Origin: GCA-002733465 sp039969155
GTDB lineage: Bacteria > Pseudomonadota > Gammaproteobacteria > Enterobacterales > Kangiellaceae
DNA: 64,000 nucleotides
Assembly (NCBI GenBank): GCA_039969155.1
Contig: JBDVOJ010000067.1
Location: 1 to 64,000, forward strand
Direction of reading: 5' to 3'
Shown here: positions 8,331 through 17,513 of the stretch, piece after piece
Position numbering within the stretch: the stretch's first letter is position 1
Layout of the letters: the number at the start of each line of letters is the position of its first letter
Notes under the pieces: model-generated
Databases searched by the model: none
Seen by the model: only the letters and a program-made list of their open reading frames with translations
What the model was told of the DNA's origin: nothing
Position numbers and translations under genes: made by a program

Positions 8331-9227
8331 TCACCCTGGAATTTGTTCCCTAAAACAATCTATAAAAACACTTACCTTTAATGGCATATAATCCTTATTA
8401 GGATGGACTAGCCACATATAAGTATCAAAGTCAGACGCAGCACAATCATACTCAGGAAAGAGATCGATCAATTTCCCGCTTGCTATCTCATCACGACACA
8501 ACCAATCAGGAAGTAATGCAATTCCTAAATTGGCGACCGCACTCGCGGTCATGGTCATTCCGTGGGAAATCAGTAAATTACCAGACACTGGTACTTTGAT
8601 TTCCTTTTTATTGGGTAGTCTAAATTTCCAGTAGTCTCTATAACCTGGAATCGAAAATCGAAGACAATCTAATGTACTTATGCAATTTGGGTCATCGGTT
8701 ATTGGATTATTCTTAACAAATTCAGGACTCGCGCAAACTTTAAAAATTCTTGGCGCCAATTTTGAATAAACAAAATCTCCTGTTGGTTGTGAACCAAACC
8801 GAACTGCAACATCAATTTTTTGTTCGACGATATCAATCTGACTATCGGTTAAGACTAAGTCGATAGAGAGTTTAGGGTATTTCTTTTTCATGATTGGTAG
8901 AATAGGCACCAGCATTTTCTGCCCAAACGACGTACACGCCGTCACTCTCAACGTACCCACAGGCTGATTTGAAAGGTCTAAAGCTTGCTCTCCGGCAACC
9001 ACTAAAGCATCAACTAATTCATTAACCTGATTAAAGTAAGCCTGCCCTGCTTCTGTAGGTGCAAGTTTTCGAGTGGTTCTTTGAAATAAGCGAAAACCTA
9101 AATTAATTTCTAGTTTTCGAATTGTTCGCGAAACCGAGGAAGGATCGATATTACGTACTCTCGCCACATTGGCAAAACTTTGGTATTTCATCACATCGAT
9201 AAAAAGTTGAATACTGGTTAAGTCCAT
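8331..9227 (-). CDS. LysR-family transcriptional regulator
   Basis: The protein has 298 residues, the usual LysR length. The N-terminal winged helix-turn-helix (about 1-60) reads MDLTSIQLFIDVMKYQSFA and SSVSRTIRKLEINLGFRLFQRTTR. The C-terminal co-inducer domain (about 90-295) contains VTACTSFGQKMLVP and GIALLPDWL. AAGGAG lies 8 nt before the ATG. The gene is divergent from a cupin gene, with an inverted repeat between them. By the usual LysR pattern it probably regulates the cupin gene and itself in response to a small metabolite. That metabolite cannot be read from the sequence. Confidence 0.93.
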   Translation of the reverse strand: MDLTSIQLFIDVMKYQSFANVARVRNIDPSSVSRTIRKLEINLGFRLFQRTTRKLAPTEAGQAYFNQVNELVDALVVAGEQALDLSNQPVGTLRVTACTSFGQKMLVPILPIMKKKYPKLSIDLVLTDSQIDIVEQKIDVAVRFGSQPTGDFVYSKLAPRIFKVCASPEFVKNNPITDDPNCISTLDCLRFSIPGYRDYWKFRLPNKKEIKVPVSGNLLISHGMTMTASAVANLGIALLPDWLCRDEIASGKLIDLFPEYDCAASDFDTYMWLVHPNKDYMPLKVSVFIDCFREQIPG

Positions 9228-9267
9228 TCATGCACTCCTTACATCAATCTCATGACTATAACGCTAT

Positions 9268-9282
9268 TTACTGCATAAGTAA
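9268..9282. promoter_or_regulatory. Candidate LysR operator (T-N11-A inverted repeat)
   Basis: TTACT-N5-AGTAA is a perfect 15-bp inverted repeat that fits the LysR-box form. It lies between the divergent lysR-type and cupin genes, 41 bp from the regulator start. Confidence 0.55.
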
Positions 9283-9366
9283 CCCTTTGTTAGGCTATAC
9301 ATGTTGTTTTGAGACAGAAAACAGAGTACCACTAAACAAGCTATCTAAGACTAAAGGAATGCAGTT

Positions 9367-9726
9367 ATGTCGTTAAAATTTTACAAGAAGTTTTTTTCAA
9401 ACAATGAAGAAGTGCTTGCTGATATTAGCAAAAATGGAACTTGGCCAACAACCTTCGTCTCAGGCGCTAGCGAAGGTCCACCAATCCATTGGCACAAAGA
9501 CGAGGTTCATGCATATATCATGGAAGGTGAAACGGATTTTCTAGATGCAGGGTCTGGCGAACGAACATTAGTTTCGGCTGGCGATAAAATTGTAGTCCCC
9601 GCAGGTGATTTACATGCAGAAGGTGCAATAAAAGACCGCGTTGTCTACATTTTGGCATTGCCGGAACCAAGGCTTCCTGAAGACTTTTTGGCCATATTTA
9701 ATCCCAATGAAACAATCAACGTTTAA
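9367..9726 (+). CDS. Cupin-domain protein
   Basis: The protein has 119 residues and is a single small beta-barrel. The first cupin motif is visible as PIHWHKDEVHAYIMEGE (two His and a Glu as likely metal ligands). The second is VPAGDLHAEG with another His. There is no signal peptide, so it is probably cytoplasmic. Such proteins bind or isomerise small molecules, or act as metal-dependent dioxygenases; the exact reaction is not readable. AAAGGAA lies about 8 nt before the ATG. It is transcribed away from a LysR regulator that probably controls it. Confidence 0.85.
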   Translation: MSLKFYKKFFSNNEEVLADISKNGTWPTTFVSGASEGPPIHWHKDEVHAYIMEGETDFLDAGSGERTLVSAGDKIVVPAGDLHAEGAIKDRVVYILALPEPRLPEDFLAIFNPNETINV

Positions 9727-9957
9727 AATCAGTAACTGTAGAGAAATGAATAATAAACTAGGTCTAAATGAGTAAAAATCACAGAAGGGGCTGAGCAACC
9801 TTAAAGCTATAATCAACTTCGATTTGACGAGGATTAATTCAATAGCTAAATGACTCTCCCCTTATTCCAACTTATGATTGCTTATCATTGTCATATAGCT
9901 GCATGGAATCCCGCTGGTTTAACTTTTGATATCCGTCACAGATCTCCCAAGAAATAA

Positions 9958-9977
9958 GGGTCAGAGTCGATTTCTAG
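9958..9977. repeat. End repeat of a REP-associated transposase element
   Basis: GGGTCAGAGTCGATT here is matched in inverted orientation by the sequence at 10842-10860 (reverse complement GGGGCAGTGTCGATT). The two bracket a broken Y1 transposase gene. Related sequence occurs again at 17296-17362 without a transposase. Confidence 0.55.
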
Positions 9978-10735
9978 CAGTAATAAACAGCACCTTGTTC
10001 ATTGATTACTTTAGGACGACCAACAGGATTTTGAGAGAGACTTTGCCCAATCAGCTTTTCTATCTCTCCCTTAAATTTTTCGCTTCCCACTAATAATCCT
10101 CGATTAGTCGCAGCCCGAATACTTTCAATTTGAATATTGGCCAATTCTTCTTGAAATAATGTTTTGTAGACTTTAAATCTTTCTTCTTCAGTCCTAGCGA
10201 GCCTTTTATAGACCTCATGTGGCGTAATCAACTCAGATTTCTTACTTCCAATATTTACAGGGTGACTAGACCATTTATATTCTTCAGGTCGTTTGACCAT
10301 CTTCGCTCTCACAGGATTTAATTCAATATAGCGATAGCAAACCAGTAAATAGTTTTCAGAGTCAACCATACAAGACTTAAATCGGCCTTTATTTACATGG
10401 ACGTAATGTATGCCAGTATTGCAGGAGCAAATACTGGTCCCATAGCGTACCCGTCCTTTTATATTTATGATTAAAATATTGTACATATTGCCGCCCCAAT
10501 GACTGCATCATTGAAGATACTGCTCCTTCACTTTTTGGTGTCGCTAATAAGTGAACATGGTTGCTCATGAAGCACCAAGCGCAATATCTACTGCGAATTT
10601 AGTTGCTGCTGATTTTAAAAAACGAGTATACACACCATAATCATGCGCCTCAGCAAAGCAAGGCTGTCGGTTATTTCCCCTTTGGATGATGTGTTGTGGT
10701 ATACCTATCGGTGCGAATCGAGGCAATCTCGGCAT
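9974..10735 (-). pseudogene. Broken REP-associated tyrosine (Y1/IS200-like) transposase
   Basis: Joining three frames gives one transposase. The start MPRLPRFAPIGIPQHIIQRG is at 10735. The catalytic His pair SNHVHLLATP follows in a second frame, and the C-terminal part YRYIELNPVRAKMVKRPEEYKWSSH lies in a third. At least two frameshifts separate them, one just before the HUH motif and one after LGRQYVQYFNHKYKRTGTLW. The C-terminal 170-codon frame looks open only because it follows the last shift. RAYT proteins mobilise REP-type palindromes; this copy cannot make a full-length protein. Confidence 0.85.
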
Positions 10736-10842
10736 GGTTTCTTCCCTAAAACCTAGTTTGAACGATTGATTATTATGGATTAGTGAGTGCTAAAACGGTA
10801 TCAGTTATCTCTCACTAAACTGTGAGAATTCGTTGCTTCTAG

Positions 10843-10959
10843 CTAATCGACACTGCCCCCTATTTCTTGAGGATTTATATCGTTGAAGCTTCGTATAGAA
10901 CAACTGCTCATTAATAAGCATATAATTATTAGTCTAATGACTCTTGTTATATTTATCAT
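10843..10959 (-). pseudogene. Truncated copy of the lipoprotein gene (38 codons)
   Basis: From an ATG at 10959 the frame reads MINITRVIRLIIICLLMSSC then SIRSFNDINP, which parallels the lipoprotein starting at 8133. A signal peptide and lipobox-like MSSC are kept. After about 30 codons the homology ends and the frame runs into repeat sequence and a TAG. It is a gene remnant left by the duplication at 10871-11114; it might still be translated as a tiny lipopeptide, but nothing shows this. Confidence 0.7.
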
Positions 10960-11114
10960 CAATTTATTCTTTTCGTAAATTTTAGTAGTTCTTATTTAGC
11001 TCGAGCAATCACCGATTGTAAATTTCTAGACTTGCCCCTATTACTTCCAGCTTTTAGTTGACTTTGTCGGATAAATTTCGCTTAGTAACAGTGTCAGATA
11101 AGCTTAGAGAGTAT
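10871..11114. repeat. Copy B of the ~240-bp direct duplication
   Basis: It aligns with 8046-8285. The copy lies immediately beside the decayed Y1 transposase and its end repeat, so transposase activity or recombination between repeats may have created it. Confidence 0.85.
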
Positions 11115-11233
11115 TATACCGCCCCTAATACCTTGTGAGGTATCGCAACTTCTAGCTAACCGACGCCGACCCTAATTTCCCCTAATTTCTAGGTTTAGCG
11201 ATACTCAAACCCACTTTTTCCCCATAAGTTGGT

Positions 11234-13177
11234 TTACGGCAAAAGCGACTTCCCAACACGATAAACCATATTCCCGCTAGCTAACACGATAAAACCAGTA
11301 TTACCGTCTTCTACAATATAATCGTGTCGGCTAAACGGTTTTTCATAGCTATTTAAGCTGCTTAATTCGTTTAGCTGATCCAAGCTAAACGATTTAATCT
11401 CTGGCACCCCATTAAGGTCGTAGACTCGTCCAAGTTCTTCGCTTAATGCTGGCTTGTTGATGTTAGCATCTAAGCTGAGAGAAAGATCGCTTGTTGATAC
11501 AACTAATCCGGCATCAGTATAAAGTTGTCCTTCATATTCAAAACGAATTTGATAATATTGAGAGTTACTTAAGCCTCCGATATCACTGGAGTGAACAAAA
11601 TCAGATTTCTGTGATAAAACAATTTCATTATTTGCAATACTAAACTCAGTAAAGGTAGCTTTTCGATCAGCGTTCCCAGTTATCTCCATAGTAAAGAGTC
11701 TATCAGACTGACTACTAAATCCACTTCCATAAATAATACTGTCGCGATTTTCAGAAGTAACAGAATCTAATAAGCTAGTTCCTTCAAATAGTAAAACATA
11801 AGAATTTGGAGAGCTGTAGAAGTAGTAAACCCATCTGTCTGAGTTTCCTTCTAACGGAGTAATATCGATACTATCAGAAGCGAACTGATTGAATCCCAAC
11901 GTATCAATATCGACAGAAGTTTCGAGTGATAAATCAAGAGTGTTATATATTTCTACTACTTTCCACTTATTTGGCGTATCCTGAGTCAAATAAAGCTTAG
12001 AGCCATCACTGGATAGTTTAAATCGATGTACACATTCCGGTAGTTCTATTTCTTCTAAAACACTCATGTCTGACAAATTAAGTTTAAATATTTTTCCCTG
12101 ATTTTCTTCGTGAAAAACCATTGCAGCTAAGTAGGCGATATTGTTTTGCTTGTCCACTTGAATACTAGATACATGCCCCATGTCGAGCTGCACTTCAATA
12201 GCATCGGTAACATACTCAATCAAATCAAAAGCAAAGGGGATTTGTAGCGTGCCTTCAATATATTCATCGTGATTAAAAAAGATCGTTTCGCTAACTCCAT
12301 TAATGAGGTTAATTCTGACTTCAGTGTCAAAGGTCTCAGGAGAGTCACCTGCGATATTATTAACAACTATATTGTTTTCCGCTTCACATTCAAAATTATA
12401 GTCTAAAGGCAAGGAGTAAATGTAACCATGAAAAGGTGAAGTAGAAGAACAGCTAAAATCGTCGTCAAGAATGCTAGAGTCGACAGAAAAATTAAAATCA
12501 ACTCGATATTCTTTAGTTTGTTTTTCAACCGTTTTCTCTACGCTAAAATCACCCAACTGTTCAGCAAACCCTTCGATAGTTAATGTAGTATCGTCGCCAG
12601 TACCGCTGACTTGCAAGACTTCTGAGTCTATGAGCTTACTAAATGTTATGTTCAAACTTGTAGCTGCTAGACTAACAGATGATTCGGCGTCATAAACATC
12701 AAGATCTGCAGCGATAGAATATTGAGATTCTGAATCACTGATACTATCGACTACTAAATCAATACTTCCTTGAATACTTTGCAGAACACTTGGGCTGTAG
12801 CAATCAACAAAATTGAGAGTCAGATTGTCCATTGCAGATAAAATACCGTTTGAGTCGGCGTCTTCAAGATTGACTTCAAGTTGGCCACCATTCTCACACG
12901 AGGAAATATAAATATCATTGTCTTGTTGACGGAACTCGAACAAACTCTTTTCGACAAGTTGACCGATCTGCAACATTGATTCCGGAACTGCATATCCATA
13001 TGCTAAGACAAGATCATAATTATCTAAATCAATAATTAGCCCATTTGCTTGCTGACTGTTATTTGGCGGAGATTCTTTATCTTCGCTTCCACCACCGCCA
13101 CAAGACGAGATAGAAATTAACACCAACGAGCTAAATAAAAGAAATAGGTAAGTATTATTTTTAAGTTCATTAAACAT
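11234..13177 (-). CDS. Large lipoprotein with beta-propeller-like C-terminal half, unknown function
   Basis: The protein has 647 residues. The signal peptide ends at ISSC with lipidated Cys26, followed by a flexible GGGGSE linker. The middle (about 60-300) is acidic and beta-rich with several Cys. The C-terminal half (about 330-640) has recurring segments such as VDKQNNIAYLAAMVF and LSSDGSKLYLTQDTPNKW, typical of bacterial surface beta-propellers. No enzymatic motif is visible. It is not clearly in an operon; the neighbours are repeats on one side and an unknown gene on the other. Surface or periplasmic scaffold is the most I can infer. Confidence 0.65.
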   Translation of the reverse strand: MFNELKNNTYLFLLFSSLVLISISSCGGGGSEDKESPPNNSQQANGLIIDLDNYDLVLAYGYAVPESMLQIGQLVEKSLFEFRQQDNDIYISSCENGGQLEVNLEDADSNGILSAMDNLTLNFVDCYSPSVLQSIQGSIDLVVDSISDSESQYSIAADLDVYDAESSVSLAATSLNITFSKLIDSEVLQVSGTGDDTTLTIEGFAEQLGDFSVEKTVEKQTKEYRVDFNFSVDSSILDDDFSCSSTSPFHGYIYSLPLDYNFECEAENNIVVNNIAGDSPETFDTEVRINLINGVSETIFFNHDEYIEGTLQIPFAFDLIEYVTDAIEVQLDMGHVSSIQVDKQNNIAYLAAMVFHEENQGKIFKLNLSDMSVLEEIELPECVHRFKLSSDGSKLYLTQDTPNKWKVVEIYNTLDLSLETSVDIDTLGFNQFASDSIDITPLEGNSDRWVYYFYSSPNSYVLLFEGTSLLDSVTSENRDSIIYGSGFSSQSDRLFTMEITGNADRKATFTEFSIANNEIVLSQKSDFVHSSDIGGLSNSQYYQIRFEYEGQLYTDAGLVVSTSDLSLSLDANINKPALSEELGRVYDLNGVPEIKSFSLDQLNELSSLNSYEKPFSRHDYIVEDGNTGFIVLASGNMVYRVGKSLLP

Positions 13178-13310
13178 GGCGATTTATTGTTCCCTTAAAG
13201 TGCCGCTGAGCTCTCTAATTAGAGCTCTTAAATAGATAATTAATAAATGTATGAAACTTTGATAGTAGAAGATTCAGGCAATCCGCCCCCGTAATCACAA
13301 TCCAACAGCA

Positions 13311-14252
13311 CTAAGCCAGTGTTTTTTCTTCGTTGGCGTTTGTATAACGATCATGCAACTCAATTAAGTCTTTAAGCTCAGCATCGATATTAGCATTTCC
13401 CAAGAGTTGGACAAATTGGCAAGTGGCATAGTTTTTAGCTGATTGATCATAAACTTGGGTCCATTGCTCATACTGTTTAAGCCGCTTTTCATCCGAAGGC
13501 TGCCAGTCTTCAATCATTTCCTTGGTAATTCTGAAAGTCAGTTCGGGCTTATTCAAAACCTCACCCTCGGTCATTCTCCAACGTTTAGGCGTTAATCTTG
13601 CGCGGAAACACTTTTGCGACTGACAAAGCTTTTGATAGAGAGGATCGCAACCCAAAGCATCAAATATTTTTTGTGTCTCTTCACTATCGGCAGCATAGCT
13701 TTTATGAGTAGCAATTAGTCTGAGCCCTGCGAATGTTTTATAGACCTTACAACCAAACTCGGGGTGAGCGTGACAAAACGATTCAACTTCTTTCATTTTA
13801 CCATCTTCAAATACTCGTTTACCCTCAGTGGAAAGCCTTTTCCAAACGAATTTCTTACCAAATAACTTTTGTAAAAATCCGGGCTCTCCTTTAATCATTT
13901 CTGGCGTATCAATATCAATGAACATTAGTTGTTCTGTATTCAAGACCAGCGCACCGTAACGATTTCTTGTGATAATAGCCTTTCCTTTCTTATCCTCAAT
14001 GATTTCTATTATGTCTTCTTTTATGACGGCGTGAGGATAGTACAAGTTATTATCTTGAGGGTTTTGTAGAGCTTCTACAGTCTCAGCGAACCGTTCGTGG
14101 GCCTTTCTTAATGCATCATCCTCTGAGGCATTAGAGTAGCCCCATGAGCTAATATAAGCCTCGTTTCCTCTGTTCCAGTGGCGCTTACATTTTGTCATGT
14201 CGATTCCATCGACAGTTTTAGCTATATGTTTCCAATATTTGGGTATGAACAT
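13311..14252 (-). CDS. Conserved hypothetical protein, unknown function
   Basis: The protein has 313 residues, no signal peptide and no membrane segment. Recognisable conserved blocks are MFIPKYW at the start, ITRNRYGALVLN, the acidic pair in FIDIDTPE (about 112-119), GLRLIATHKSY (about 176-186) and CFRARLTPKRWR (about 215-226). I recognise this pattern from uncharacterised proteobacterial proteins. The Asp-x-Asp after a beta strand followed by an RL-AT-H block recalls primase/polymerase-type active sites, but this is speculation. AAGGA lies upstream of the ATG. It sits between two lipoprotein genes in the accessory region and appears to be transcribed separately. Confidence 0.6.
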   Translation of the reverse strand: MFIPKYWKHIAKTVDGIDMTKCKRHWNRGNEAYISSWGYSNASEDDALRKAHERFAETVEALQNPQDNNLYYPHAVIKEDIIEIIEDKKGKAIITRNRYGALVLNTEQLMFIDIDTPEMIKGEPGFLQKLFGKKFVWKRLSTEGKRVFEDGKMKEVESFCHAHPEFGCKVYKTFAGLRLIATHKSYAADSEETQKIFDALGCDPLYQKLCQSQKCFRARLTPKRWRMTEGEVLNKPELTFRITKEMIEDWQPSDEKRLKQYEQWTQVYDQSAKNYATCQFVQLLGNANIDAELKDLIELHDRYTNANEEKTLA

Positions 14253-14453
14253 TTCCAGTCCTTATATTTATTGTTATTAAATAACATTCTTTTTTCTATT
14301 CTTCGATAGAGTTATCAGTTATCTAGCACCGCGGGGCAGCCCAGCGCAACTAAATGATTCTAATTATTTCCTTTGCAATTTAGAGCTATTTTTATTACTC
14401 AAACATCCATTTCTAGCTTTTAAATTACTTACATACAAGTTGCTATGCAACTC

Positions 14454-16334
14454 TCACTTTTCAAAGTAGCTACTATCAAACGTCTTTTCACATTTTAAAG
14501 GGACGATTTCTAAGTCAATTATCGCGTAATCATTTGGTCCATCGGACAGCAACAGGTGACCATCAGGAGAAATAGCATAGGCAAAAGGCGGACTCGGTAA
14601 AGTTAAAATCTGTTTCGCCTTCCAAATTCCAGCAACTCTTTCTACTTCAAAAAGAGCCCCCGAATCCCCGCCAGCTATAACCTGGTATCCAAAAGCGATA
14701 ATCTTGTCTTTATGATGCATAATCTTGTAGATATCCGTGTCAGCATCACCTAACAAATATTCTTCACCACTGTCTGACCAGAATAAAAATTCTCCGTCAT
14801 AATGCCCGAGTTCGGAGCCATACAACCAACCATTGTCTACTTGTAAGAATGTTCTTGTTCTATAATCTGCTAGATATTTACTTGGAAAGTTCTTAGGTGG
14901 TTCCGGCCTTCCGGACTCTTTCCAAGTAACTCTAAACCAATGCTCATTATCTATCGAATATTTACCCTTTTCATCACACCATGGAAGTCCATGATCAACT
15001 GGGGACGGGCCCATTTTTATAATAATCGCATCTCCATTATTGGTATCTTCAGCAGACCTTCTCAAACCCTCCAGTTCGCCCAAATCAACCAGAGCGTTTC
15101 TCGCTGATTCTCTAACTACCTTCGACCATGAGAATTGGTATGCTTTGTTTAACGCTGAGATAATATTATTCTTAGATACTCCTATTTTGCCCAATGCCTC
15201 TGCGGCAGCTTCCGCAAGCATCCAATCATTAGAACCAAGAAGTTCTGTGAGTTGAGGGATTGCCTCTCTCGAACCAATGCAGCCCAGAGCATTTACTATA
15301 CCGACTAACATTCTTGGCCAACTAGCATTTTGTAAGGTTTTGAGAAGCTCGTTTTCAGCTCTTACTCCTTCATTACCATAAGCACACAACTCATCTTCCC
15401 AAGACCAAACGAAACTCCCCTGTTGGATTCTTGTTATCAAGAAGTCTATGCCTTGCGGATGATCCAATTTAATCAATAGGCTTTGAGATAGCCACTTAAT
15501 TTCGTCATCATGATGGGTTGAGAGTTTTATCAAAGCTGGAATTGCGATTGATGCAGCATCTCCATCCAAGCGTCCTAATGCTTCCAATGCTTCTCGTTTT
15601 TTTTGCAGACTTAAACTTTCATTATCAGCGATATTGGCCAGTAAAGGTGCCGCAGATATGCCTGTATTTGAAAATGCAAAATTGCCAAAATTATAGCCTA
15701 GCATTCCTTCAGGGTATTCAATATTTTCGTCCAAATACAAATTAGCTAGGATTGTAGCGGACTTCTTTAAAAATGGTATCCACGGTTTTTCCGAGGGCAA
15801 TATTCCATCGACTAATACACGTCTAAAATCAGGACCTGCCCACTTTTGACATGTAATGCTTGAAATAGCAAAGTTATACCACTGCCCTTTCAATAACTTG
15901 TCAGATTGATTGTGGGAAAGAAATGGTAAAGCTCTGACCGCTGATGGTCCAATTAGAGCCAAGGTGTATGCAGCGGTATCCCTAACTTCTTGTCGTTGGT
16001 GGGAAAGAGCTGAAACAAGTGCAACGAAATTCGGATTAAGTCCTTTTAAAGATGAGACTTGTGGGACTTCTTTACTAGCCTTTTGACTAACTAAAATACC
16101 AGCTAGCGGTTCAGGAGCCTCACAAGATATTTTTTTGAAATCTATACTAAGAGCTGACTGGATTTGCTCTGACAGTCGTCTATTTCCAATGGAAAGGCCA
16201 CCAGTAAAACCATTGGTATTTAATTGAAGTAACTTATCTATCTCAGGTAAGATACTCGTTGGCTGTTTTTCTATGCTTTGACATCCGGTTAGGACAGTCG
16301 CCAACAAAACTAACAAAAAAAACTTTATTTTCAA
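14454..16334 (-). CDS. HEAT-repeat lipoprotein
   Basis: The protein has 626 residues. The signal peptide ends in the lipobox LTGC (Cys18). Residues about 85-430 are HEAT-type helical repeats, for example HQRQEVRDTAAYTLALIGPSAV and SNDWMLAEAAAEALGKIGV. The last 190 residues are beta-rich with aromatic motifs (LPWCDEKGKYSID, FAYAISPDGHLLLSDG), which suggests a propeller-like or SMI1/KNR4-like tail. It is probably a periplasmic or surface protein-binding scaffold. It has no obvious partner gene. It shares only the HEAT theme with the anti-sigma gene at 2967-3956. Confidence 0.65.
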   Translation of the reverse strand: MKIKFFLLVLLATVLTGCQSIEKQPTSILPEIDKLLQLNTNGFTGGLSIGNRRLSEQIQSALSIDFKKISCEAPEPLAGILVSQKASKEVPQVSSLKGLNPNFVALVSALSHQRQEVRDTAAYTLALIGPSAVRALPFLSHNQSDKLLKGQWYNFAISSITCQKWAGPDFRRVLVDGILPSEKPWIPFLKKSATILANLYLDENIEYPEGMLGYNFGNFAFSNTGISAAPLLANIADNESLSLQKKREALEALGRLDGDAASIAIPALIKLSTHHDDEIKWLSQSLLIKLDHPQGIDFLITRIQQGSFVWSWEDELCAYGNEGVRAENELLKTLQNASWPRMLVGIVNALGCIGSREAIPQLTELLGSNDWMLAEAAAEALGKIGVSKNNIISALNKAYQFSWSKVVRESARNALVDLGELEGLRRSAEDTNNGDAIIIKMGPSPVDHGLPWCDEKGKYSIDNEHWFRVTWKESGRPEPPKNFPSKYLADYRTRTFLQVDNGWLYGSELGHYDGEFLFWSDSGEEYLLGDADTDIYKIMHHKDKIIAFGYQVIAGGDSGALFEVERVAGIWKAKQILTLPSPPFAYAISPDGHLLLSDGPNDYAIIDLEIVPLKCEKTFDSSYFEK

Positions 16335-16466
16335 AAGTAGAATCCTTCCCTAGAGTCGTTTGTTGATAGGATTTCTACCTATCCTATAACATGAGCATTC
16401 AAAGACCAAATCTTTTGTCCTACTTGGTAGCTCTGACCACATTGATTGAATCGTTGATTAGGGATT

Positions 16467-17009
16467 CTAATTCCTCATCAATATCTTAGCGGTAATAATA
16501 GCGGTATTATTCTCATATCTCATTTTGGCAAGAGAGCTTACTTTTTCTTTCACCATTTCGGGTGACCAAAAAAACCAGCCATTTTTAGTGAATTGCTGTG
16601 CAATCTCATCGGATTTATTTTGGTAGACGTTTCCAGCGACTAATCCTAGCCGAAGGCTTACATCACTTTCAGCTAGATTTCTTTCTTTTAGATTTTCTTT
16701 TAGTCTTGCGAATACAATTCTCCTATAGTTTTCACAGGTGAATAGCTTATATCTGCCTTCAGGAATATCATGTTGTTGGAATAATTCTGCGACTTTTACA
16801 CCAGGGGAATCAAAATAGGATTTAGCTTCTAATACGACAATTTCATTTTTAACTGGATTAAAAACTAACAAATCGATTTCTGGTCTTGGAATTGAATGCT
16901 TTCCAATTGCTCGCTTCTCTTCCTTGGTTAGATTGACTTTAAAAGATTGTCTAACCCAGTAGCCTTCGTGTTCTAGCAGTGTCTTTATTATTCCCTCGAA
17001 AAGTTCCAT
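16467..17009 (-). CDS. PD-(D/E)XK nuclease-like protein
   Basis: The protein has 180 residues. The core RPEIDLLVF ... IVVLEAKSY (about 46-69) is the PD-(D/E)XK pattern: Glu and Asp, then Glu-x-Lys on the next strand. This fold is used by restriction enzymes and many repair and mobile-element nucleases. No DNA-recognition or helicase domain is attached. It lies one gene upstream of nothing obvious and 0.5 kb from the reverse transcriptase, inside the defence-like region. It may be a stand-alone defence effector. The nuclease-fold call is good; activity and role are inferred. Confidence 0.65.
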   Translation of the reverse strand: MELFEGIIKTLLEHEGYWVRQSFKVNLTKEEKRAIGKHSIPRPEIDLLVFNPVKNEIVVLEAKSYFDSPGVKVAELFQQHDIPEGRYKLFTCENYRRIVFARLKENLKERNLAESDVSLRLGLVAGNVYQNKSDEIAQQFTKNGWFFWSPEMVKEKVSSLAKMRYENNTAIITAKILMRN

Positions 17010-17513
17010 TTCTTGTCTTTTTCTTCCCCTTTCAGCACTAACTTTTAACTAGTAAGTTTTGTACACATTAAAGGCCAGTTTATTCCACTAAATATATGGA
17101 TTGCGTTTCTAATTAGTAATTGATTACGAGCTTATTATTGCATAATAAATTTTCTTTTCCCATTCAGAGTGGAGACTATATAGAGCAATAGAGTTAAAGA
17201 CAAAAGCCAAGATAGTTAGAACGACCAGAAGCTGTTCTATCGAAGTTTTAGAGTTTAAGAATGAAGTGCCATATTATTGCTCTGGCTTTCAAGTTCATCT
17301 GACCCTGAGAAATCGATTTGTTAGAATTCATAGCTCTTAGCTAATCGACACTGCCTCCAATTTCAATTCTTTATTTTGAAGCCTTCGTCCTTTATTGGTT
17401 TCTGCTTCCCTTTTCTCTCCACAACCTAACTCCTATTTCATTATTTTGGTATTATTACTTCTGCTCACATGGCAAAATTAACTTTAATAGATTCAGTTGT
17501 TCGCACAAAAAAA
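17010..17513. other. Gene-poor gap with a REP-type remnant
   Basis: No ORF is supported. At 17296-17362 there is a repeat related to the transposase ends at 9958 and 10842: CTGACCCTGAGAAATCGATT followed by CTAATCGACACTGCC. The rest is AT-rich with nothing recognised. Confidence 0.5.
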
